Below, piece after piece: positions 16,797 to 24,411 of a stretch of DNA of 64,000 bases. The position numbers and the translations under genes were made by a program. Numbering within the stretch: position 1 is the first letter of the stretch; each line of letters opens with the position of its first letter. Below the pieces are notes generated by a model. It saw only the letters and a list, made by a program, of their open reading frames with translations. It ran no database searches and was not told where the DNA came from. Source of the DNA: Leptotrichia sp. oral taxon 221 (lineage in GTDB: Bacteria; Fusobacteriota; Fusobacteriia; Fusobacteriales; Leptotrichiaceae); contig NZ_CP072378.1 of the NCBI RefSeq assembly GCF_018128245.1, forward strand, positions 992,001-1,056,000, written 5' to 3'.

Positions 16797-17723
16797 GAGA
16801 ATATTTCGAATAAAGTAAATATCAAAGCAATTGGCGTTGGTGGAATGGGAATTAATTTTGTGAATTATATTTTAGAAAATGAAGCTAATAATGTTGAATA
16901 TTTAAGTATTGATACGGACGTTGAAGCACATAATGGTTGTAAAGCTGAACGAAAGGTATTTTTGGATACAGGTGTAAAAAATTGTACTTGGACTCAAGCT
17001 GAAGAAGCTGCCTTGAAATGTTATGATCAATTTGAAGAATTGCTTAAAGGAACGGATATTTTATTTATAATTTCTGGTATGGGAGGTTCTACAGGAAGTG
17101 GAATTGCACCTGCAATAGTTGAAATTGCTAAAAAAATGAAAATTTTTACGATATCAATTATTGCAAAACCGTTTTACTCAGAAGGATTTGAGAAGTTGAA
17201 GATAGCAAGTATGGGAGTTGAGAAAATTAGAAAAAATACAAATAGTTTGATAATAGTTCCTAATGAAAAGCTATATAATCACATTGATAAAAAACTTTCG
17301 TTGCAAGAAGCGTATGATGAAGCTAATTTTTTGATAAAAGAAGGGATAGAAAGTATTATAAACACTGTTACAAAAGTAGGTTTTATGAATTTAGATTTGC
17401 GTGACATAAAGGTTGTTTTGGAAAATTCTAAGGATATTGTCATTCGATTGGGTGAAAGTTATGGTGAAAATGCAGAAAATTCAATTGTTGAGCAATTACT
17501 TCAAAATAATTTATTTGAAGGGCAATTGGAGGATTCAAAGAAAATACTTTTAAATATAACGGGTGGTAATGATATTTCGTTAGTTGTGATAAAAAATATT
17601 ATAAGTAATATTTTGTCATATGTAAAGGATCAGAATGCAACATTAATTTGGGGAGTTATTATTAATCCAGAGTTTGATGCTAAAAAGAATAGTTTAAAAG
17701 TAGTTTTAATGGCGAGTGTATAA
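16794..17723 (+). CDS. Divergent FtsZ-like GTPase
   Basis: The 309 residues follow the FtsZ plan: IKAIGVGGMGINFVNYI at the start, LSIDTD, the phosphate-binding loop as GMGGSTGSGIAP (usually GMGGGTGTGAAP) near residue 95, KPFYSEGFEKLKIA, VPNEKLY, and the synergy loop as NLDLRDIKVV, keeping the N-x-D-x-x-D pattern needed for GTP hydrolysis between subunits. It is shorter than FtsZ and lacks the linker and C-terminal membrane-anchor peptide. No division genes are adjacent. It may be a second FtsZ paralogue or a diverged sole FtsZ; the window cannot decide. Confidence 0.8.
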   Translation: MENISNKVNIKAIGVGGMGINFVNYILENEANNVEYLSIDTDVEAHNGCKAERKVFLDTGVKNCTWTQAEEAALKCYDQFEELLKGTDILFIISGMGGSTGSGIAPAIVEIAKKMKIFTISIIAKPFYSEGFEKLKIASMGVEKIRKNTNSLIIVPNEKLYNHIDKKLSLQEAYDEANFLIKEGIESIINTVTKVGFMNLDLRDIKVVLENSKDIVIRLGESYGENAENSIVEQLLQNNLFEGQLEDSKKILLNITGGNDISLVVIKNIISNILSYVKDQNATLIWGVIINPEFDAKKNSLKVVLMASV

Positions 17724-17771
17724 ATACTTTATAAAATTTATTTTATTTATAAATTTTAAGGAGGTAGGTTT

Positions 17772-18500
17772 ATGAAAATGAATTCAAATTTTGGAAAAGA
17801 TGATAAATTTAATAATATTAAAATTTTTTCTGGAGCTCAATTGAAGTATATTGCTTTTTTATCAATGTTAGTTGATCATGTAAATAAAGCTCTAATTTAT
17901 CCTATGCTAACGGGAAAAGGATTTTTGGATTTTTTAAGTGATTTATTTGATATTTTTGGAAGAATTGCGTTTCCACTTTTTATGTTTTTTCTTGTGGAAG
18001 GATTTTTTAAAACTAGAAATAGATTAAGATATCTTTTATATTTAATTATTTTTGGGATTATTTCTGAAATTCCATTTGATTTATGTCAATCAGCAGTTAT
18101 TTTTCAACCATATTCAAATAATGTGATGTTTACATTGGCTTTAACATTAGTTATGATTTGGATTATTGATGAATTAAGAAGACCTACAAAAATATTTTGG
18201 TATCCAATTTCGATAGTAATTGTTTTAGGAACTTGTCTGCTATCAATGATTTTGGGATTAGACTATGAATGGCACGGAATTTTGATAGGATATTTTTTCT
18301 ATATTTTTTATAATAATCCTATATTTGCGATTATTGGAGGATATCTTTCACTTATAAAAACGCCTTGGGCTTTGTTAGGATTTGGATTGACACTTACCTA
18401 TAACGGAGAAAGAGGAAAACAAAATAAAATTTTAAATTATTCATTTTATCCTGTGCACTTATTAATTTTAGGGCTTTTGAGATTGTTGTTTAAAGTCTAA
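17772..18500 (+). CDS. TraX family membrane protein
   Basis: The 242 residues form about eight membrane helices and match the TraX family: SGAQLKYIAFLSMLVDHVNK near the start, FGRIAFPLFMFFLVEGFF in helix two or three, FGIISEIPFDL, and NYSFYPVHLLILGLLR at the end. TraX proteins include an acetylase of conjugative pilin, but chromosomal relatives are common and unstudied; no conjugation genes are nearby. TAAGGAGGTAGG precedes the ATG. It starts 48 bp after the FtsZ-like gene and probably shares its transcript. Confidence 0.85.
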   Translation: MKMNSNFGKDDKFNNIKIFSGAQLKYIAFLSMLVDHVNKALIYPMLTGKGFLDFLSDLFDIFGRIAFPLFMFFLVEGFFKTRNRLRYLLYLIIFGIISEIPFDLCQSAVIFQPYSNNVMFTLALTLVMIWIIDELRRPTKIFWYPISIVIVLGTCLLSMILGLDYEWHGILIGYFFYIFYNNPIFAIIGGYLSLIKTPWALLGFGLTLTYNGERGKQNKILNYSFYPVHLLILGLLRLLFKV

Positions 18501-18517
18501 AAATATTGAAAAAATGT

Positions 18518-18546
18518 TTGAAAAAAATTTCTTTCTATTGTATAAT
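18518..18546 (+). promoter_or_regulatory. Promoter of the DUF3290-DUF421 pair
   Basis: TTGAAA (18518-18523) and a perfect TATAAT (18541-18546) are 17 bp apart, about 60 bases before the DUF3290 ATG. Confidence 0.8.
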
Positions 18547-18607
18547 TACGAAAGTTAACAAATTTTCGATAAAGAAAATGATTTAGAAAGGAGATGAGTA
18601 CTAAAAT

Positions 18608-19051
18608 ATGGAATTTTATAATTTTAATTATTTAGAAAACCAAAAATTTGTAACGGATAAATTTTTTCTTGTTGTAATTATTTTAGTAATAGCGTTTATA
18701 TTATTTGCATTTTGGAAATGGTTTAAAGGAAGCATTTCACTTAGAGATAAACAGCTTAGTTTGCTTGGATTGATGTTTATTTTCTTATTTGCATTATATC
18801 ATTATGATAATTATAGAGCGAAAAATAATGAAGAAAAAGTTTATAAAAATTCAGCGAGTGTAATTAAAAAATTATCTGAAAAATTTAAAGTTAATGAAAA
18901 TGATATTTTTATAAATACGCCTGAAATAACAGAAGATACTGTTTATAAAATAAAAGATAAATTTTATCAAATTCACTGGGTAGGAAACAATATATTAGTT
19001 GAACAAATGACAGTTCCTTATGTGGATGAAGTTAAAACAATTAAAGAATAA
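18608..19051 (+). CDS. DUF3290 domain-containing membrane protein
   Basis: The 147 residues have two membrane helices (about 20-37 and 48-65) and a soluble C-terminal half. MEFYNFNYLENQ, LFALYHYDNYRAKNNE and NENDIFINTPEITEDTVYKI match DUF3290. This family nearly always precedes a DUF421 gene, as here, so the two probably form one membrane complex of unknown role. Confidence 0.85.
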   Translation: MEFYNFNYLENQKFVTDKFFLVVIILVIAFILFAFWKWFKGSISLRDKQLSLLGLMFIFLFALYHYDNYRAKNNEEKVYKNSASVIKKLSEKFKVNENDIFINTPEITEDTVYKIKDKFYQIHWVGNNILVEQMTVPYVDEVKTIKE

Positions 19052-19098
19052 TAGCATTTAAGCTGAAAAAATATAAAAGAAAGGAAGATGATGTAATT

Positions 19099-19731
19099 TT
19101 GGATTTTATAATTCTTGTTGCAATAAAACTTACAATTGGATTTATTGCATTAGTTTTGTTTATGAATTTAAATGGACGCAGCCAACTGGCACCAACATCA
19201 ACAGAAGATCAAATAGGTAATTATGTCCTTGGGGGAATTATTGGTGGTGTAATTTATAGTCCAAATATATCAATAATTCAATTTTTAATAGTTCTTTTGA
19301 TATGGGGACTTTTAATGACAGTAACTGATTTTCTAAAAAATACAAATAAGAGCGTAAAAAAAATGATAGATGGACAAGTTGTATACTTAATAAGAGATGG
19401 AAAAATGCTAACAGAAAATTTTGCACAAGCGACACTTTCAATTCCTGATTTTTACACAAAGTTGAGAACAAAAGGTGTTATGCAAATATCAGATATAGAA
19501 GAAGCTTTTATGGAATCAAATGGACAACTTATCGTTATAAAAAAAGGTGAAGACGGTTATTCAAATTTATTAGTTTCTGAAGGGAATATACAAGAGGATA
19601 ACTTGAAACATATTGGAAAAGATGATGATTGGTTGAAGGAAGAATTGGCAAAATATAACATTACTGATTTAAGTGAACTTTTTATTGTTGAGTATAGCGG
19701 TGATGGTAAATTATTTATTGTTAAAAAATAA
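19099..19731 (+). CDS. DUF421 (YetF-like) membrane protein
   Basis: The 210 residues have three N-terminal membrane helices and a cytoplasmic DUF421 domain: MNLNGRSQLAPTSTEDQIGN near residue 22, DGQVVYLIRDGKMLTENFA near 91 and MQISDIEEAFMESNGQLIVI near 127. YetF-like proteins are linked to spore or envelope physiology in Bacillus; here no sporulation is expected. The start is TTG 48 bp after the DUF3290 stop, with AAAGGAAGATG as ribosome site. A bidirectional terminator follows. Confidence 0.88.
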   Translation: MDFIILVAIKLTIGFIALVLFMNLNGRSQLAPTSTEDQIGNYVLGGIIGGVIYSPNISIIQFLIVLLIWGLLMTVTDFLKNTNKSVKKMIDGQVVYLIRDGKMLTENFAQATLSIPDFYTKLRTKGVMQISDIEEAFMESNGQLIVIKKGEDGYSNLLVSEGNIQEDNLKHIGKDDDWLKEELAKYNITDLSELFIVEYSGDGKLFIVKK

Positions 19732-19804
19732 ATTCATATTGAAAAATATTGTATAGAAGATATTGAAGTTGATATTATAAAAAATTAACATATGAAAATA
19801 AAAG

Positions 19805-19827
19805 AAGAGGCCCGAAAGCCTCTTTTT
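19805..19827. terminator. Bidirectional terminator between DUF421 gene and metH
   Basis: AAGAGGC (19805-19811) pairs with GCCTCTT (19818-19824), with a loop of six bases and a run of Ts. It lies ten bases from the metH stop on the other strand. Confidence 0.88.
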
Positions 19828-19836
19828 ATAATATAT

Positions 19837-22800
19837 TTACATGTTAAAGTATTTACAGAATGGTTGTGAGAAAACAATTGCACTAACCGTAGCTTCTGGA
19901 TACATCATATGTTCCTCAGTTAGTCTAATTCCAAATCTTTCTGGTTTCAATAATCTGAATAATTTATCTTGATCTTCTAAATTTGGACAAGCTGGATATC
20001 CAAATGAATAACGATTTCCTTGATATTGTGCTTTCAAAATATCTTCTATATTTATATCTTTATCAATAATTCCAACTTCTTTTCTCATTAATTGATGCAC
20101 ATATTCAGAAGTAGCTTCAGCTAATTCAAGACCGATAGAGTTTACAATATGCCCTCTATAAAATTCACCTTTTTCTTTCATTTCGTTTGAAACGATTCTT
20201 GATTTTTCTCCAGCAGTTGCCACAAAGAATCCAATATAATCAATTCCTTCAGGAGAAACATAATCATTCAATGATAAATATTGTCCCCATTTTTGTCTTG
20301 GGAAATCAAAAGTTTCTAAAACTGTTGATAAATCATCTGAAAGAATTTCAATTTTCCCATCTTTAGACTTTCTACTAGGAAAGAATTTATAAATTGCTTT
20401 AATATCAAAATAATCATCACCATGATTAATAATATCCACAATTTCATTATACAATTTAACTGCTCTAGGATCCTGTTTTTCAAGCATATCAGTTACAATC
20501 CACTTCATTCCCAAATGCTTTCCAATTAACATTTGTAAATTAATATATTTAAAAACATCTTTAGCCTTAATGTTTGTAATAATTTGCTTATTCAAAGTAG
20601 TCGGCTTATAAATTTTCTCAAAATTATATTCAGGTAATTTTACTTTAGAAAAATCAAAAGTTCCGTCTTTATCTTTAATATCACTAACTGTAGGTTTCAC
20701 TTTCAAATTCTCCAACGCTTTTTCGTCTTTAATCAACAATAAATCCCTTCTCTTTTGCAAATATTCCTTAAACTCTTCAAATTTTTCAAGAACAATCATT
20801 TTATTCAAATCTGATAGAGCCGTCATCGCATCTTTTGAGTAAATAACAATGTTATTTTTGTATGATGGCTCAATTTTATTAATTGTGAATTTTTCAGTAA
20901 GTGCAGCACCACCAACAAATATAGGGATATCAATTCCAGCTTCTCTTAAAACAGCTACAGTATTTACCATTTCAGACGCAGATTTTACTAATAATCCTGA
21001 AAGTCCTAAAAAGTCAGCTTTCTCATTGATTACAGCTTCTCTAATTTTTTCAGCAGGTGTATTAATTCCCAAATCAAGTACGTCATATCCGTTATTTCCG
21101 ATGATAATTCCAACAAGGTTTTTCCCAATATCATGAACGTCACCTTTAACAGTTGCCATTATAACTTTACCTTTACTTGAAGACTCTGTTTTTTCCATAA
21201 ATTGCTCCAAATACGAAACAGAAGCCTTCATAACTTCAGCACTTTGTAATACTTCAGCAACAATCAAGTCGTTATTATTAAATAATTTTCCAACTTCATC
21301 CATTCCAGTCATCAAAGGCCCGTTAATTATCTCTAATGGGGAATATTTTTGTAACAATATATCCAATAAAGCATTCAAATCCTTTTTACTTCCTTCAACA
21401 ACAAGATTTGCAACTTTTTCTTCAGGTGTCATTTTATCATCATCTAATTTCTTTTTAACAGAACCTTTTTTCTCACGATAAAAAGCTACAAAATTAGCAA
21501 CTGTGTCATCATTCGTATTAAATAGCAATTCTTCCGATAATTTTTTTTCTTTATCAGAAATTTCATCCATTGGAATAATTTTTTCAGTATTAACAATCGC
21601 AAAATCAAGTCCAGCTTCATAAGCCTTGTTCATGTAATAAGTATTCAACACTTCACGACCTGCAATCGGAAGTCCAAACGAAATATTACTTACTCCTAAA
21701 ATAGTTTTTACATTTGGCATTTCTTTTTTTATCTCTCTAATCGCTTCAGTCGTAGCAGTAGCAGATCCAATATATTTTTGATCACCTGTCGCAACTGGGA
21801 ATACAAGCGTATCAAATATGATATCTCTCTCATCAATTCCATATTTCTTAGTTAATAACTCATAACTTCTTCTAGCAACTTTAATTTTTTTCTCAAGCGA
21901 AACAGCCATTCCTTCCTCATCAATCAATCCAACAACGACAGCTGCTCCAAAATCTTTAATTAATTTTGCCATTTTTTCAAATTTCTTTTCTCCGTCTTCT
22001 AAATTGATTGAATTTATAATTCCTTTCCCTTGAAGATAAGTAAGCCCTTCACGAATTACGTTAATATCCGTAGAATCCAACATTATAGGTACTTTTGCAA
22101 ATTTTGAAACTTTTTCCAAGAAATTTTTCATATCGCTAATTTCATCTCTATCAGGATTTGCAAGACAAACATCAATTACATCTGCATCTCCTTTAATTTG
22201 CAATCTAGCAACTTCTGTTGCTTCATCAAATTTTTCATTAGCAATTAAATTTTTGAAAATACGAGAACCAATAACATTTGTTCTTTCTCCAACATAAATT
22301 GGTCTATCTTTTGGTACTTCCAAAGTAATCAACCCTGTAACAGAATTTTCATTTTTATTTTCATCAATAACTCTAGGATCATACCCAATACTTTTATCTT
22401 TAATCGCTTTTATAAACGCAGGAGTAGTTCCACAACAACCTCCAACAATATTTAAAAATTTATTTTGGAAGAAAGGTTCTATTTTAGCTGCCAATGTGCT
22501 TGGAGTTTCTTCGTATTGACCTTCTTCGTTTGGAAGTCCAGCATTAGGATATACAGAAATATATGTATTTGACACTTCATTTAATTTTTTCAAAAATTGT
22601 GTCATAAATTCAGGTCCAGTTGCACAGTTCAATCCTACAGAAAGTGGATTCATATGATGAACAGCATAATAGAATGCATCTGCCGTTTGCCCAGCAAGAG
22701 TAGTTCCAGTACTTTCAATCGTAAACGATAACATCAATGGAACATAATAATTTTCATCCATTGCCTTTTCCAACCCTAAATATGCAGCTTTCAAGTTTCT

Positions 22801-23337
22801 AGTATCTTGTATTGTTTCAAATAGAATTAAATCAACACCTCCAGCTAAAAGCCCTGAAACTGCAGTATAATAAGAATGTATCAATTCCTCAAAAGTAACT
22901 CCACCTGTAACACTAATCGATTTATTCGAAGGCCCTAAAGCTCCAGCCACATATAAATTTCTAGTTTCATTTGGATTTTCAGCTTTATACTCATTAATCG
23001 CTTTTCTAGCAATTTCAGCCGCAGTTTTATTCATTTCAAAAACTTTATCTTCCAAATCGTAATCTTTTAATACAATATCCAACGCTCCAAAAGTGTTAGT
23101 TTCAATAATATCACTTCCAGCCTTTAAATATTGTTTATGTATATTTTTTATAATTTCCGGTCTTTGCAACACAAGATAATCATTACAACCTTCATATTTT
23201 TCTCCACCGAAATCTTCAGCAGTCAAATTTTCTTGTTGTAACATTGTTCCCATTGCTCCGTCTAGCAACAGAATTCGATTTTTTAAATCTTGTTGTAACA
23301 AATTATATGATTCAATATATTTTTTTTCTTTTAACAT
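19837..23337 (-). CDS. metH: B12-dependent methionine synthase
   Basis: MetH transfers the methyl group of methyl-tetrahydrofolate to homocysteine via cobalamin. All modules are visible in 1166 residues: the homocysteine domain (RILLLDGAMGTMLQ at the start; zinc Cys in GLNCATGPEFM near 238 and GGCCGTTPAF near 300), the pterin domain (VGERTNVIGSRIF near 350), the cobalamin domain (DVHDIGKNLVG, His near 735, plus GLSGLLVKSASEM), and the activation domain with YSFGYPACPN near 1110. It is slightly shorter than the E. coli enzyme. AAAGGAGAG lies 13 bases before the ATG. It is monocistronic, and I see no B12 or SAM riboswitch upstream. Confidence 0.97.
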   Translation of the reverse strand: MLKEKKYIESYNLLQQDLKNRILLLDGAMGTMLQQENLTAEDFGGEKYEGCNDYLVLQRPEIIKNIHKQYLKAGSDIIETNTFGALDIVLKDYDLEDKVFEMNKTAAEIARKAINEYKAENPNETRNLYVAGALGPSNKSISVTGGVTFEELIHSYYTAVSGLLAGGVDLILFETIQDTRNLKAAYLGLEKAMDENYYVPLMLSFTIESTGTTLAGQTADAFYYAVHHMNPLSVGLNCATGPEFMTQFLKKLNEVSNTYISVYPNAGLPNEEGQYEETPSTLAAKIEPFFQNKFLNIVGGCCGTTPAFIKAIKDKSIGYDPRVIDENKNENSVTGLITLEVPKDRPIYVGERTNVIGSRIFKNLIANEKFDEATEVARLQIKGDADVIDVCLANPDRDEISDMKNFLEKVSKFAKVPIMLDSTDINVIREGLTYLQGKGIINSINLEDGEKKFEKMAKLIKDFGAAVVVGLIDEEGMAVSLEKKIKVARRSYELLTKKYGIDERDIIFDTLVFPVATGDQKYIGSATATTEAIREIKKEMPNVKTILGVSNISFGLPIAGREVLNTYYMNKAYEAGLDFAIVNTEKIIPMDEISDKEKKLSEELLFNTNDDTVANFVAFYREKKGSVKKKLDDDKMTPEEKVANLVVEGSKKDLNALLDILLQKYSPLEIINGPLMTGMDEVGKLFNNNDLIVAEVLQSAEVMKASVSYLEQFMEKTESSSKGKVIMATVKGDVHDIGKNLVGIIIGNNGYDVLDLGINTPAEKIREAVINEKADFLGLSGLLVKSASEMVNTVAVLREAGIDIPIFVGGAALTEKFTINKIEPSYKNNIVIYSKDAMTALSDLNKMIVLEKFEEFKEYLQKRRDLLLIKDEKALENLKVKPTVSDIKDKDGTFDFSKVKLPEYNFEKIYKPTTLNKQIITNIKAKDVFKYINLQMLIGKHLGMKWIVTDMLEKQDPRAVKLYNEIVDIINHGDDYFDIKAIYKFFPSRKSKDGKIEILSDDLSTVLETFDFPRQKWGQYLSLNDYVSPEGIDYIGFFVATAGEKSRIVSNEMKEKGEFYRGHIVNSIGLELAEATSEYVHQLMRKEVGIIDKDINIEDILKAQYQGNRYSFGYPACPNLEDQDKLFRLLKPERFGIRLTEEHMMYPEATVSAIVFSQPFCKYFNM

Positions 23338-23580
23338 AAATAATGCAATCTCTCCTTTTTATAAATTAAAATTATCAGAATTATTTTATCATAAAAATAG
23401 TCATGTGTATATACATTTAACAATATATTTTAATAATTCAGCTATAAATAATAATAATTACTAAAAAATATAAAAAAAACAATGTCAAATATATAAAATA
23501 TATTTAATCAAAAATTCCTTATTTTATCGACAAAAAAATTTTTTTAGATACTGCTTAATTTTTTTTTAATTAAATTCTAA

Positions 23581-23609
23581 TTGAAAAAATTCTAAAATAG
23601 AAGTATACT
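23581..23609 (+). promoter_or_regulatory. Promoter of nrdHIE
   Basis: TTGAAA (23581-23586) and TATACT (23604-23609) are 17 bp apart. Transcription would begin near 23616, so the NrdR box lies about 20 bases into the transcript. Confidence 0.8.
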
Positions 23610-23633
23610 ACATATGAGAAAAGATTTTTGAAG

Positions 23634-23658
23634 AAAACACAAGATATTGTGTTTTTTT
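23634..23658 (+). promoter_or_regulatory. NrdR box inside a terminator-like hairpin
   Basis: ACACAAGATATTGTGT (23637-23652) agrees closely with the NrdR consensus, roughly ACACWATATATWGTGT. NrdR is the nucleotide-sensing repressor of ribonucleotide reductase genes. The dyad extends to AAAACACAA/TTGTGTTTT and is followed by more Ts, so the RNA could also form a weak attenuator. A degenerate second box (ACTACATATGAG) may overlap the -10 about 30 bp upstream. Confidence 0.8.
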
Positions 23659-23697
23659 AGTTGAAATTAATAGATTTAGTAAAAGGAAGTGTTTTAG

Positions 23698-23946
23698 ATG
23701 AAAAAATTAATTAAATTTGAAAAAAATGATTGTAATCCGTGTGCAATGGTATCGGAATTTTTAGATAAAAAGGGTGTTAGCTATGAAAGAGTGAATGCTT
23801 TTGATAATCCTGAAATGGCTATGAAATATAGAGTAAGAACAGTTCCAACTGTTGTTTTAGTTGACGGTGAAACTGAAATTAAAAGAAGTATGGGATTTAA
23901 AGTAGAAGAATTGAATGAACTTTTGGCAGAAGCAGAATTAGATTAA
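23698..23946 (+). CDS. nrdH: NrdH-like glutaredoxin/thioredoxin
   Basis: The 82-residue protein has the redox pair in NDCNPCAMVSEFL (residues 10-22) and the cis-proline segment RTVPTVVLVDG, typical of small thioredoxin-fold electron donors. Position directly before nrdI and nrdE suggests it reduces the class Ib ribonucleotide reductase. The active-site spacer N-P is not the usual NrdH CMQC or CVQC, so it could be classed as a generic thioredoxin-family protein. GGAAGTG precedes the ATG. Confidence 0.8.
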   Translation: MKKLIKFEKNDCNPCAMVSEFLDKKGVSYERVNAFDNPEMAMKYRVRTVPTVVLVDGETEIKRSMGFKVEELNELLAEAELD

Positions 23947-23981
23947 TTATAAATTATTCACGAAAAGAGATGATATAAATT

Positions 23982-24347
23982 ATGGTTATATATTACGATT
24001 CAAAAACTGGAAATGTTCAACGATTTGTAAATAAGGTGAAAAAAGAGAGACCTAACTGGAAATTTGTGAAAATTGATTCTGAGATGAAAGTGGATGAAGA
24101 AGGTCATTTACTAACATTTACAACTAAAATTGGAGAAACTCCAATTCCAACGAGTGAATTTTTAGAAAAAAATAGTAAATATATAAAATCAATAAGTTCT
24201 AGTGGAAATATGAACTGGGGTGTTTTTTTTGCAGTGGCAGCTGATAAAATGAGTGAAAAATATGGAATTCCAGTTTGTATGAAATTTGAGTTATCGGGAA
24301 CGCATGTTGAAGTAGAGCACTTTATTGAATATGTTGAAAAAAATTAG
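23982..24347 (+). CDS. nrdI: NrdI flavodoxin-like activator
   Basis: NrdI supplies the oxidant that assembles the dimanganese-tyrosyl radical in NrdF. The 121 residues match the family: MVIYYDSKTGNVQRFV (FMN phosphate loop) at the start, SISSSGNMNWGVFFAVAADK near residue 72, and PVCMKFELSGTHVEVE near 96. AAAAGAGATGATATAAATT precedes the ATG. It lies between nrdH and nrdE with short gaps, the standard class Ib order. Confidence 0.93.
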   Translation: MVIYYDSKTGNVQRFVNKVKKERPNWKFVKIDSEMKVDEEGHLLTFTTKIGETPIPTSEFLEKNSKYIKSISSSGNMNWGVFFAVAADKMSEKYGIPVCMKFELSGTHVEVEHFIEYVEKN

Positions 24348-24411
24348 TATAAATTCAAGAATGTAACAAAAATTTAAAGTAAATTAAGAGAGTAAGGAGA
24401 ATAGGTAAAAA

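Larger units (their letters stand above)
23338..23697. other. Divergent intergenic region between metH and nrdH
   Basis: This 360-bp AT-rich region must hold the metH promoter (minus strand; only weak candidates seen) and the nrd promoter and NrdR box (annotated separately). A small palindrome TGTATATACA lies at about 23406-23415. No riboswitch fold is recognisable. Confidence 0.6.

Noticed and set aside
23338-23580. Possible cobalamin or SAM riboswitch upstream of metH
   Set aside because: No B12-box-like or SAM-box-like text and almost no GC-containing helices are present in the 240 bp upstream on the minus strand.
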